This document shows positions 1 through 5,211 of a DNA stretch of 5,211 nucleotides, in pieces. Origin of the DNA: Akkermansiaceae bacterium (lineage in GTDB: Bacteria; Verrucomicrobiota; Verrucomicrobiia; Verrucomicrobiales; Akkermansiaceae); assembly GCA_025457805.1 (NCBI GenBank), contig JALOTR010000275.1, positions 1-5,211 of the forward strand. The letters run 5' to 3'. A program made the translations under genes and the position numbers. Each line of letters opens with the position of its first letter. Within the stretch, counting starts at the first letter, position 1. The notes under the pieces are model-generated. The model was not told the origin of the DNA. It worked only from the letters and a program-made list of their open reading frames with translations, and ran no database searches.

Positions 1-56
1 AAAGCCGGTTTCGTCTCCGAATCCGCCCAGGGAACAATCCATCGTGCACGTGCCAT
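1..56 (-). CDS. N-terminus of a probable IS200-like/RAYT transposase (Y1 family), cut by the left edge
   Basis: Only 18 complete codons and part of a nineteenth are visible. They read MARARWIVPWADSETKPA from the ATG at 56-54. I recall this kind of start (MAR-x-R-W-x-VPWA-x-x-x-x-KPA, followed in full proteins by a YHCVSRVV-like stretch) from Verrucomicrobia REP-associated tyrosine transposases. These are single-strand DNA transposases of the Y1/HUH type that act on REP palindromes. The catalytic HUH motif and tyrosine lie outside the window, so the assignment rests on N-terminal resemblance from memory. Two things support it: a Shine-Dalgarno-like AGGTG six bases upstream of the start, and a cluster of REP-like palindromes starting about 210 bases behind the gene, the usual setting for a RAYT. 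An alternative minus-strand ATG at 42-40 in another frame gives no recognisable protein. Confidence 0.42.
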   Translation of the reverse strand, partial: MARARWIVPWADSETKPA

Positions 57-62
57 GCCCCA

Positions 63-67
63 CACCT
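63..67 (-). promoter_or_regulatory. Ribosome binding site of the left-edge gene
   Basis: On the minus strand this reads AGGTG and lies six bases before the ATG at 56-54. It is the only clear Shine-Dalgarno match in front of any gene start in the window, and it decides in favour of this start over the ATG at 42-40. Confidence 0.4.
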
Positions 68-102
68 ACCCAAGCCACCCACCGCAGCACAAGCACAAAA
101 TC

Positions 103-131
103 GATAAAATCTGTCTCTTGTAATTACTCAA
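103..131 (-). promoter_or_regulatory. Weak promoter candidate for the left-edge gene
   Basis: On the minus strand, TTGAGT (131-126) is followed after 17 bases by TTTATC (108-103). The -35 is a fair match and the -10 is poor. The surrounding stretch of about 95-145 is clearly more AT-rich than the rest of the window, as expected for a promoter region. No start-site data can be read from sequence. Confidence 0.22.
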
Positions 132-144
132 GGCCTTATGATAG

Positions 145-252
145 AGCACCCAAGTCAAAGGCGAGGCCCGACGCGGCGGCGTCATCGCCGTCCTCTCCAA
201 CGGTGGCTTCGGCGGCATCCGCACCGAGTTGCTGCAAGCCTTAGCGAGCTGA
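145..252 (+). pseudogene. mpl: C-terminal remnant of Mpl (UDP-MurNAc:L-Ala-gamma-D-Glu-meso-DAP ligase)
   Basis: This frame runs from just after two in-frame stops (139-141 TGA and 142-144 TAG) to TGA at 250-252. Its last 24 codons read GVIAVLSNGGFGGI, then RTELLQALAS. That is the characteristic end of Mpl, where a DVI-x-V-[LM]-SNGGFGGIH-x-KLL-x-AL pattern closes the C-terminal Mur ligase domain. Intact Mpl is about 450 residues and reattaches the recycled murein tripeptide to UDP-MurNAc in the cytoplasm. Here only some 30 codons survive. None of the three forward frames of 1-144 looks like Mpl, and no start codon fits. I therefore read it as the decayed or truncated 3' end of a former gene. 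It ends 11 bases before the REP cluster and faces ldcA, whose product makes the Mpl substrate. The recognition is by motif from memory; a chance match to a 14-residue signature is unlikely. Confidence 0.6.
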
Positions 253-263
253 CGAGGTGATAA

Positions 264-395
264 GGTAGGGACCGAACCTCCGGGCGGTCCGGTGAAAGTG
301 GGGTGCATGGGAAAGCCGATGAAAGCCGTTCCGACCCCGCATCGGCCCCGCATTCGCATCTCTTTCGCCGGACGGCCCGGAGGTCCATCCCTGCC
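264..395. repeat. Pair of inverted REP-like palindromes (BIME-like, 132 bp)
   Basis: The left arm (264-298) and the reverse complement of the right arm (362-395) align over about 34 bases. The core ACCTCCGGGCGGTCCGGTGA plus AAG (276-298) matches the other arm at 21 of 23 positions, and the outer ends share GG[T/C]AGGGA. The left unit has the layout of a classical REP: a GTAG tetranucleotide (265-268) followed at once by a hairpin, GGACCG (269-274) and CGGTCC (285-290) with a 10-base loop. An inner perfect 7-bp stem, GCCGATG (315-321) with CATCGGC (340-346), shows the whole block can fold as one long hairpin. It sits directly behind the mpl remnant, typical of REP elements just after stop codons. 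Open frames across it on both strands appear to be by-products of the repeats. Confidence 0.7.
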
Positions 396-398
396 ATG

Positions 399-494
399 TT
401 TCCGGACGGCACGGAATGCCACGACCGCTGTAGCGGCACGGAAAAACCTGCGAAGCACCCCCCGCATGGCCGGAGGCAATTCCATCCCTGCCAT
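399..494 (-). repeat. Third, degenerate REP-like unit with possible internal insertion
   Basis: TCCATCCCTGCCAT at 481-494 is an exact 14-base copy of 384-397, the outer end of the right arm of the neighbouring pair. It is preceded at 470-477 by GCCGGAGG, as in that arm. At the other side, TTTCCGGACGGCACGGA (399-415) resembles the inner part of the same arm (363-381). The unit may therefore be a second copy split by about 60 extra bases. Those bases contain two small hairpins, GGCA/TGCC (408-411 with 417-420) and CCGCT/AGCGG (425-429 with 432-436), and a repeated CGGCACGGAA (407-416 and 434-443). No gene is convincing here. Confidence 0.5.
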
Positions 495-582
495 TGCGAA
501 CAATGACGCAAGCAAGAACTGAGGATTTGTGTCTCTTGTGATCAAGTGCCGGAGTACCGGAGCAACCGTAAGTTCGCCACGC
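495..582. other. Gene-free spacer downstream of ldcA
   Basis: This completes a stretch of about 330 bases (253-582) without a credible gene. It holds two minor 4-bp inverted repeats, CTTG-TGAT-CAAG (535-546) and CCGG-AGTA-CCGG (549-560), but neither has a following T-run. I see no intrinsic terminator for ldcA; the nearby REP hairpins could help end transcription or protect the mRNA 3' end. Confidence 0.5.
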
Positions 583-1506
583 TCACCCTCTTTTTGGCGG
601 ATGGCTGAAGGTGGCGTGTTTGCGGGTCACTTGGATTTTGACTTTGGCTCCGAGGAGGAGCGGATCGTTCGGGAGTTCGTGGCCGGCGGGGTAGTTGAAG
701 AGGACGGGGTAGTCGTAGTCCGCCACGGCTTCGCGGATGATTTCGGCGGCGGTCTGGCCATAGGGGGCAGTGCCGTCTTTCATGCCGGTGAAGTGGCCGA
801 CGATGAGGCCGGAGAGGTTTTGCAGGATGCCACCGGCTTTGAGATTCCGCAGCATGCGATCAAGATGATAGTATAACTCGTTGAGGTCCTCGATGAAGAG
901 GATCTTGCCCTTGGGGCGGAGGTCGAGCGGGGTGCCGCGCAGGCTTTGGAGGATGGAGAGATTGCCACCTGTTAGAATTCCACTGGCCGTGCCCGGGCGG
1001 TTGAGGGGATGGGGCGAGATCTCCTGATGGCAGAAATTTGTGAGTTCGCCACGCAGGATTTCCATGAGGCGAAGGAAGCTGGGAGTGAGTGTTCCATCGG
1101 CCTCGAAGGAGCCGGTCATGACGCTGTGGAGCGAGGCGATTTTCTGGCGGGCGAGGAATGCGTGGAAGACGGTGATGTCGCTGAAACCAGCGATCCATTT
1201 GGGATTTGTTAGAAATTTCGACCAATCGAGCCCTTCATGAGTGCGAATGCAGCCGTAGCCGCCGCGTGAAAAAAAGATCGCCTTGATGGCGGGGTCATCG
1301 AGGGCTTTTTGCATGTCTGCGGCGCGGGCGCGATCGGTGCCGGCGAAGATGCCTTTTTCATCGAAGGCATGGCGGCCGATGCGGACTTTGTATCCTTGCT
1401 CGCGCAGGATGGCGGCGCCGCGTTCGATGGTGGCGCGCTGGTGTTTTCCCGAGGGGGAAACGAGGGCCACGGTGTCGCCGGGTAGGAGGAAGGGTGGGAA
1501 TTTCAT
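583..1506 (-). CDS. ldcA: LD-carboxypeptidase (peptidase family S66)
   Basis: The protein has 307 residues, the normal length for LdcA. The enzyme removes the terminal D-Ala from murein tetrapeptides (L-Ala-D-Glu-DAP-D-Ala), giving the tripeptide that can be ligated back to UDP-MurNAc. Family landmarks appear in order: GDTVALVSPSG (10-20), FFSRGGYGCIR (78-88), GFSD with the presumed nucleophile Ser109, GILTGGNLSIL (176-186), FIED with the presumed catalytic Glu206, and PAGHELPN with the presumed His276. Ser, Glu and His form the known S66 triad. There is no signal peptide or membrane segment, so it is cytoplasmic. The ATG at 1506 fits because the first residues (MKFPPFLLPGD) match the usual family start; only a weak GGA precedes it. 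It lies 33 bases after the stop of the MFS-PlsC gene on the same strand and is probably co-transcribed with it. Confidence 0.93.
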   Translation of the reverse strand: MKFPPFLLPGDTVALVSPSGKHQRATIERGAAILREQGYKVRIGRHAFDEKGIFAGTDRARAADMQKALDDPAIKAIFFSRGGYGCIRTHEGLDWSKFLTNPKWIAGFSDITVFHAFLARQKIASLHSVMTGSFEADGTLTPSFLRLMEILRGELTNFCHQEISPHPLNRPGTASGILTGGNLSILQSLRGTPLDLRPKGKILFIEDLNELYYHLDRMLRNLKAGGILQNLSGLIVGHFTGMKDGTAPYGQTAAEIIREAVADYDYPVLFNYPAGHELPNDPLLLGAKVKIQVTRKHATFSHPPKRG

Positions 1507-1517
1507 TTCCGATCCGA

Positions 1518-1532
1518 AGATATGATATATCT
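1518..1532. promoter_or_regulatory. AT-rich perfect palindrome in the ldcA leader
   Basis: AGATAT-GAT-ATATCT is a perfect 6-bp inverted repeat with a 3-base centre. It fills much of the 33-base gap between the two minus-strand genes, 12 bases before the ldcA start. It stands out as AT-only DNA (apart from the centre and ends) in a GC-rich setting. It could be an operator, an internal -10 region (TATCAT on the minus strand at 1527-1522) or a small mRNA hairpin. No matching -35 is visible upstream. Confidence 0.35.
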
Positions 1533-1539
1533 GAAATTG

Positions 1540-4095
1540 TTAGAAACGGCGGGGCGGGATGCCGCGGGTTTTGGGTTCGCAGATGAGGAAGGCTTCGGCA
1601 TCGATAACACAATCGGCAGGCAGTGCTAGGCCCTGCGGCGGGGCGGCGGGGCCATAGGCGTAGAGGGCTGCGCCTTCGGCATCCGGTCGGGCGATGTGCC
1701 AGCCGGGGAGGAGTTTGCCGAGTGAGTGGAGTTTGCGGCCGTGCTGGGGCTCGAAGCTGTCTTTGGGTTCCGGCGGGTGGGGCATGGACATGGCGACGAC
1801 CACGCCGTCGATGGCGAGGCAGGGATAGTGGCCGAGCCCGGCGCGTTCGACCGGTTTGAGGCGCTTGCTGCCGAAGTCGTAGAAGGAAATTTCCGCTGTG
1901 ACCTGAGAGGTCTGGATGGCGGTGCGGAGGAGATCGCCACCGACCCATTGGCCGTTGGCATCGCCGTGGAAGTATTCGACGATATGCAGCGGGGCATCGA
2001 AAAGTTCCGGAAAGGCGGCGAAGAGCCCGGGGAGTTCGTGGAGGATGGAATCGTGGGCGAGGACGAAGAAGGGTTGGCGTCGGCGCAGGCCATTGACGCT
2101 GCCGATTTGGTGGCCGTTGATCCACATGCGGCGGCGCGATTCCGGATCGAGGGCGGCGAAGGCTTGGGTGGAGGCGTGGTTTCCGCCGGGGACTTGGGTG
2201 GACCAGGATTTCCCGGAGAAAATGCGGGCGATGGCATCCTCGGAAGCGAGGTGGATGCCGTGGCGGACGGTTTCGAGATTCGCGTCCAAAGGGTCGATTT
2301 CCTTGCCGAGGGCGAAGGTGAGTCCGTGGGGCATGCGGCGCGGGCGTTTGCGGAAAACTTTGTTTCCCTCGAACGAAAAAATCGATCCCCACGAGCCATC
2401 GCACCACATCGGGATAAGCGGGTGGCCGGCTTTTCGGGCGATGAGTTCGAAACCGCGCTGAAGGGTGCAGAGCGAGCCAGTGCGGGTGAGTTGGCCTTCG
2501 GGGAAAAAGCAGACGAGGTCGCCATTTTTGAGCGAGCGGATGATTTCGCGGATGGCTTCCAGCGGTTGATCGCGGCGGATGGTGACCGTCTCGAAGAGGG
2601 CGGTGAAGAGGCGGATGCTGCGGTTGGCGATGAAGGCCTCGTCCATCACGAAGCGCACGGGACGGTGGCAGGCGGCGGAGATGAGAAAGGCGTCGATGTA
2701 GGTGACGTGGTTCGGCAACAGGAGCACGCCGCCTTTTTTCGGCAAGCGCTGGGAATGCACGACGCGGATTTTATAAATGGTGCGAATGATCGTGATGCCG
2801 ATCACCCGGACAAAATCCGCAGGCAGCAAACGGATGATGAACCAGGTGGCCGTGAAGCAGCCGAGCGCGATGAAGGCCATCTGGACGCGGAAGCTGAAGT
2901 GCGGATCCACCCCGAGGACGCGGCAACTGATTTCAAATCCCGCGATCAATGCCACGGCGATGATGCCCGCGAAGCAGTCCTGGAGATTGACGGCGGATTG
3001 GAGGTCGCCGCGTTTGTCCGCCGGGTAGCGGTCCTGCATCCAGGCGTTGAGCGGGGCGAGGAAAACGGCTCCGGCAAACGCGAGCAGGCCAAGTGCTGTT
3101 AGAAACAACCAACCTTGCAGCGGGATGAAGGTGATGAGCGTGGCAAACAAGGTCATCGCCACCCCGGCGACGGGCACCCAGCCGAGTTCGATGCGGCGGC
3201 GTAGCAGAAACGAGGCGAAGCCGAAGCCGCCGGCCATGCCAAGTGAGGCGGCGGCCATGTAGGTGGATGAGAGCGTGCCGAAGCCATCGCCACCGCCCGT
3301 GATGAGTTTCGCGAGTTTTACGGACCAGAGATTGATGAATGCCGCGAAGCCCCAGAAGAAGGCCACGCCGAAGGAGGCGCGCCGCAGTGGGGCATCCCGC
3401 CAGAGATCAGAGAGGCTGGCGAAATGGCTGACGGCGAGTTTGGCGGAAAATTTCTGCGAAGCTCCCTGGGCCGGCACCCGCGGGATGATCCAGGCGAGGA
3501 AGAGCGCCGGGACGGCGAGCACGGTGAGGATGAGCAGCGGAAACAGCGCGGCTTGCCAGGCGGCGTCCGGTTTTGCGCCGAGAGCGTGATAGCGGTGATC
3601 GAAGATCCAGCCAGCGATAATTTGCCCGACAAGGATGGCGAGCATGGCCGTCATCTGCTGGATGCCCGAGGCGAAACCGAGATGATTGGAGCCGACGAGT
3701 TCCTTGTTGATGCCGAATTTCGCCGGGCTGAAAAACGCCGATTGCACCGCCAGCCCGAAAAATCCTGCGAGGGCGAGTGGCAGGTTTTTCAAGTAAACCG
3801 CGCCGCAAATCCAGAGCAGGACGATCAATTGAAACACCGCCGAGCCGAAGATGACCGTGCGTTTCGAATAACGGTCGCTCAGCCACCCGGCGATGGGTGC
3901 GAAGAGCACGAAGGGCAGCGCAATCATCAAGCCCGCCTGGGATTCCACCGCATAGCCCACCGCCCCGCCGAGGGGGATGAGGGTGAACTGGGCCATCTTG
4001 TCGTTGAACGCGTTTTGCGTCTGCTGGACAATCATGCTCCAGAAGCCCACCCACTGGCGGCGGGTGGGTTCGGGCCCGGGTGCTTCGTAGCTCAT
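1540..4095 (-). CDS. Fused LplT-like MFS transporter and PlsC acyltransferase with degenerate Aas-like tail
   Basis: This 851-residue protein has three parts. Residues about 15-425 are an MFS transporter with many hydrophobic helices. They carry AFNDKM (Asp32, aligning with the key Asp of LplT), the loop GWLSDRYSKR (70-79) and the LplT-like FFSPAKFGI (121-129). Residues about 436-605 are a 1-acylglycerophosphate acyltransferase (PlsC) domain: NHVTYID with the HX4D pair His463/Asp468, a second block near RFVMDEAF (481-488), FPEG (531-534) and the IPMW block (561-564). In Aas/LplT systems, lysophospholipids are flipped inward and re-acylated, and the present fusion suggests the same job at the inner membrane. 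Residues about 640-851 keep GRKLHSLGKLLPG (786-798) and a YGP (814-816), reminiscent of adenylate-forming enzymes, but the ATP-binding SSGTTG-type motif is missing. The start codon lacks a Shine-Dalgarno sequence. The gene is first in a probable operon with ldcA. Function is by family and is not certain for the substrate. Confidence 0.88.
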   Translation of the reverse strand: MSYEAPGPEPTRRQWVGFWSMIVQQTQNAFNDKMAQFTLIPLGGAVGYAVESQAGLMIALPFVLFAPIAGWLSDRYSKRTVIFGSAVFQLIVLLWICGAVYLKNLPLALAGFFGLAVQSAFFSPAKFGINKELVGSNHLGFASGIQQMTAMLAILVGQIIAGWIFDHRYHALGAKPDAAWQAALFPLLILTVLAVPALFLAWIIPRVPAQGASQKFSAKLAVSHFASLSDLWRDAPLRRASFGVAFFWGFAAFINLWSVKLAKLITGGGDGFGTLSSTYMAAASLGMAGGFGFASFLLRRRIELGWVPVAGVAMTLFATLITFIPLQGWLFLTALGLLAFAGAVFLAPLNAWMQDRYPADKRGDLQSAVNLQDCFAGIIAVALIAGFEISCRVLGVDPHFSFRVQMAFIALGCFTATWFIIRLLPADFVRVIGITIIRTIYKIRVVHSQRLPKKGGVLLLPNHVTYIDAFLISAACHRPVRFVMDEAFIANRSIRLFTALFETVTIRRDQPLEAIREIIRSLKNGDLVCFFPEGQLTRTGSLCTLQRGFELIARKAGHPLIPMWCDGSWGSIFSFEGNKVFRKRPRRMPHGLTFALGKEIDPLDANLETVRHGIHLASEDAIARIFSGKSWSTQVPGGNHASTQAFAALDPESRRRMWINGHQIGSVNGLRRRQPFFVLAHDSILHELPGLFAAFPELFDAPLHIVEYFHGDANGQWVGGDLLRTAIQTSQVTAEISFYDFGSKRLKPVERAGLGHYPCLAIDGVVVAMSMPHPPEPKDSFEPQHGRKLHSLGKLLPGWHIARPDAEGAALYAYGPAAPPQGLALPADCVIDAEAFLICEPKTRGIPPRRF

Positions 4096-4104
4096 CTGGC
4101 GGCG

Positions 4105-4133
4105 AGGCTATACAGCCGGTGGGCGGACGGCAA
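4105..4133 (-). promoter_or_regulatory. Candidate promoter of the MFS-PlsC/ldcA unit
   Basis: On the minus strand, TTGCCG (4133-4128) is followed after 17 bases by TAGCCT (4110-4105); TATAGC (4112-4107) at 15 bases is an overlapping choice. The start codon at 4095 follows only nine bases after the -10, so transcription from here would give an almost leaderless mRNA. That agrees with the absence of a Shine-Dalgarno sequence. The match is weak. Confidence 0.28.
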
Positions 4134-4161
4134 GGGCGGGGTCATGCCGTAGACTTGATGC

Positions 4162-4189
4162 TTGCCGCCCCTTGTCCGACACCTACCCT
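4162..4189 (+). promoter_or_regulatory. Candidate promoter of the ankyrin lipoprotein gene
   Basis: TTGCCG (4162-4167) is followed after 16 bases by TACCCT (4184-4189). The expected start of transcription would be near 4196, just before the ATG at 4202 and after the ATG at 4190. If real, this promoter favours the shorter protein start and a near-leaderless mRNA. The match to consensus is weak. Confidence 0.28.
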
Positions 4190-5211
4190 ATGGTTAACTC
4201 GATGAGCGACCCTGCTGTTTGTCCTACCCAAGGTCCTGGTCTTCGTTTTCTTGGATGTCTGGCAATTGGTGCGTTGATGTGTGGTTGCTCCCTGCTTTCT
4301 CCATTTGACTCGTGCGCCCCGCAGGTTCCCTCAACCTTGCACGAGGCGGCTGAGGCTGGCGACATGAGTTTGGCTCTCCGTTTCTTGGCAAAAGGAGCGG
4401 CGCTGAATGCCCGGGACACGCTCGGGAGGCAGCCGCTTCACGGGGCCGCGGAATCCGGGAATCTGGACTTGGTCCGGTATCTTGTGGAACACGGCGCGGA
4501 GGTGAGGGCGCGGGACAATCTGGAGGAAATGCCGATCCATTTCGCGGCGAAAAACGGGCATCCGGCGGTGGTGGAGTTTCTTCTCGGGCGCGGTGCGAAG
4601 GTCGATGATACGGGAAACAACGGCAACACGCCCCTGTATGAGGCTGCTGACCGCGGCCAGCTTGCCGTGGTGCAACTTCTGATCGAACGAGGCGCGAAAG
4701 TCCGTACCAAAACGGACGGCGGAGGCTGGATGCCCATCCATGCAGCAGCCACCTCCGAAAGCGCTCCTACCGTCGATTCTCTTCTCGCCCACGGAGCGGG
4801 CGTCGGCGATCTCAACGATTCCGGAGAAACCCCGCTGCACCTCGCGCTCCGGTTTGGAAGTCCCTCGGTTGTGGATTGCCTGCTGGCCCATGGTGCCCGG
4901 ATTGATGTGCTAGGCGAAAGCGGTCGGCCCATTCATGTGGCTTGCGGCGAGGACGGCAGCTCGGAAAATGTGAAGATTCTTGTGAAACACGGTGCCAGTA
5001 TCACCGCGAAGGATCGTGAAGGAAAATTGCCGATCCATCACGCTGCGGGAAATGGCAAGGCGGACATCGTGAAGTGGCTGATCGCCCGTGGCAGTCCGGT
5101 GGACACGCCATCGAGGGTTGCGCTGAATGAGGACTACTACGAGTTTGGCGATGGTAAAATGCGATCCTACGGAGCTTATCGTCCGCTCCATGAGGCAAGC
5201 CGTGGCGGCAA
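4190..5211 (+). CDS. Putative lipoprotein with ankyrin repeats, cut by the right edge
   Basis: The frame is open from ATG 4190 to the window end (340 complete codons, no stop). The N-terminus has one arginine (Arg19), a hydrophobic stretch and MCGC, with Cys33 as a likely lipidation site. The mature protein would then be a lipoprotein anchored in the cell envelope. From residue 48 on there are eight ankyrin repeats of 33-34 residues, starting near 48, 81, 114, 147, 181, 214, 246 and 280. Each has the [TLM]P[LI]H-x-[AV]A and V-x-x-L[LIV]-x-[HR]GA signatures. A ninth begins at 331 after an insert of about 18 residues rich in Asp, Glu and Tyr (309-330). Ankyrin stacks bind protein partners; the partner is unknown. 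The gene is divergent from the MFS-PlsC gene. No Shine-Dalgarno sequence precedes either ATG 4190 or the in-frame ATG 4202, so the start is uncertain by four codons. Confidence 0.88.
   Translation, partial: MVNSMSDPAVCPTQGPGLRFLGCLAIGALMCGCSLLSPFDSCAPQVPSTLHEAAEAGDMSLALRFLAKGAALNARDTLGRQPLHGAAESGNLDLVRYLVEHGAEVRARDNLEEMPIHFAAKNGHPAVVEFLLGRGAKVDDTGNNGNTPLYEAADRGQLAVVQLLIERGAKVRTKTDGGGWMPIHAAATSESAPTVDSLLAHGAGVGDLNDSGETPLHLALRFGSPSVVDCLLAHGARIDVLGESGRPIHVACGEDGSSENVKILVKHGASITAKDREGKLPIHHAAGNGKADIVKWLIARGSPVDTPSRVALNEDYYEFGDGKMRSYGAYRPLHEASRGG

Noticed and set aside
1..123. Forward open frame from the left edge to TAA at 121-123
   Set aside because: The 40 codons resemble no family I know, and the opposite strand offers a better gene start with a ribosome binding site.
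66..545. 159-codon minus-strand frame over the REP cluster
   Set aside because: It is read through the palindromes and antisense to the mpl remnant; its sequence is explained by the repeats and it has no domain I recognise.
535..560. Possible terminator downstream of ldcA
   Set aside because: The inverted repeats have only 4-bp stems and no T-run on the minus strand.
529..876. 115-codon + strand frame at the 3' end of ldcA
   Set aside because: It overlaps the well-supported ldcA C-terminus, and its Gly/Val/Glu-rich product looks like antisense reading.
1358..2525. Minus-strand frames of 349 and 299 codons overlapping the MFS-PlsC and ldcA genes
   Set aside because: Their Arg/Pro- or Ser/Pro-rich composition is that of a shifted frame of real genes, and they cross the gene boundary without any domain.
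1726..3102. Long 458-codon open frame on the + strand antisense to the MFS-PlsC gene
   Set aside because: It has no recognisable motif, is rich in Gly, Glu, Asp and Ala, and lies wholly opposite a well-supported gene. This is a common artefact of GC-rich coding DNA.
4331..5191. Several minus-strand frames of 78-186 codons opposite the ankyrin gene
   Set aside because: The + strand frame is continuous and has eight regular ankyrin repeats, so the opposite frames are shadows.

Overview
The window looks like chromosomal DNA of a GC-rich Gram-negative bacterium, most likely of the Verrucomicrobiota. This placement is an inference. It rests on the MFS-PlsC fusion gene, the repeat-rich intergenic style and a truncated reading frame at the left edge whose N-terminus resembles REP-associated transposases I associate with that phylum. 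No rRNA or tRNA gene, CRISPR array or complete insertion sequence was seen.

Left part (1-582): a probable transposase gene of the IS200-like/RAYT type starts at 56 and runs leftward out of the window, with a ribosome binding site and an AT-rich promoter-like stretch behind it. Next, on the + strand at 145-252, is a short remnant encoding what looks like the very C-terminus of Mpl, the murein tripeptide ligase. It is followed 11 bases after its stop by a cluster of REP-like palindromes (264-494). The best pair forms a 132-bp inverted repeat. The rest of 253-582 has no convincing gene.

Middle part (583-4095), minus strand: a two-gene unit. The upstream gene (4095-1540) encodes an 851-residue fusion of an LplT-like MFS transporter, a PlsC acyltransferase and a degenerate adenylate-forming-like tail, related to the Aas/LplT lysophospholipid salvage system. 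The downstream gene (1506-583), 33 bases further on, is an LD-carboxypeptidase (LdcA, peptidase S66) of murein recycling. Together the pair suggests cell-envelope turnover: lysophospholipid re-acylation plus trimming of recovered murein tetrapeptides. Mpl would normally use the LdcA product, so its remnant next door suggests that a larger murein-recycling neighbourhood was broken by repeat or transposase activity.

Right part (4096-5211): a 94-base divergent intergenic region with two weak, back-to-back promoter candidates. It is followed by a + strand gene cut by the right edge. That gene encodes a putative lipoprotein with eight complete ankyrin repeats and the start of a ninth.
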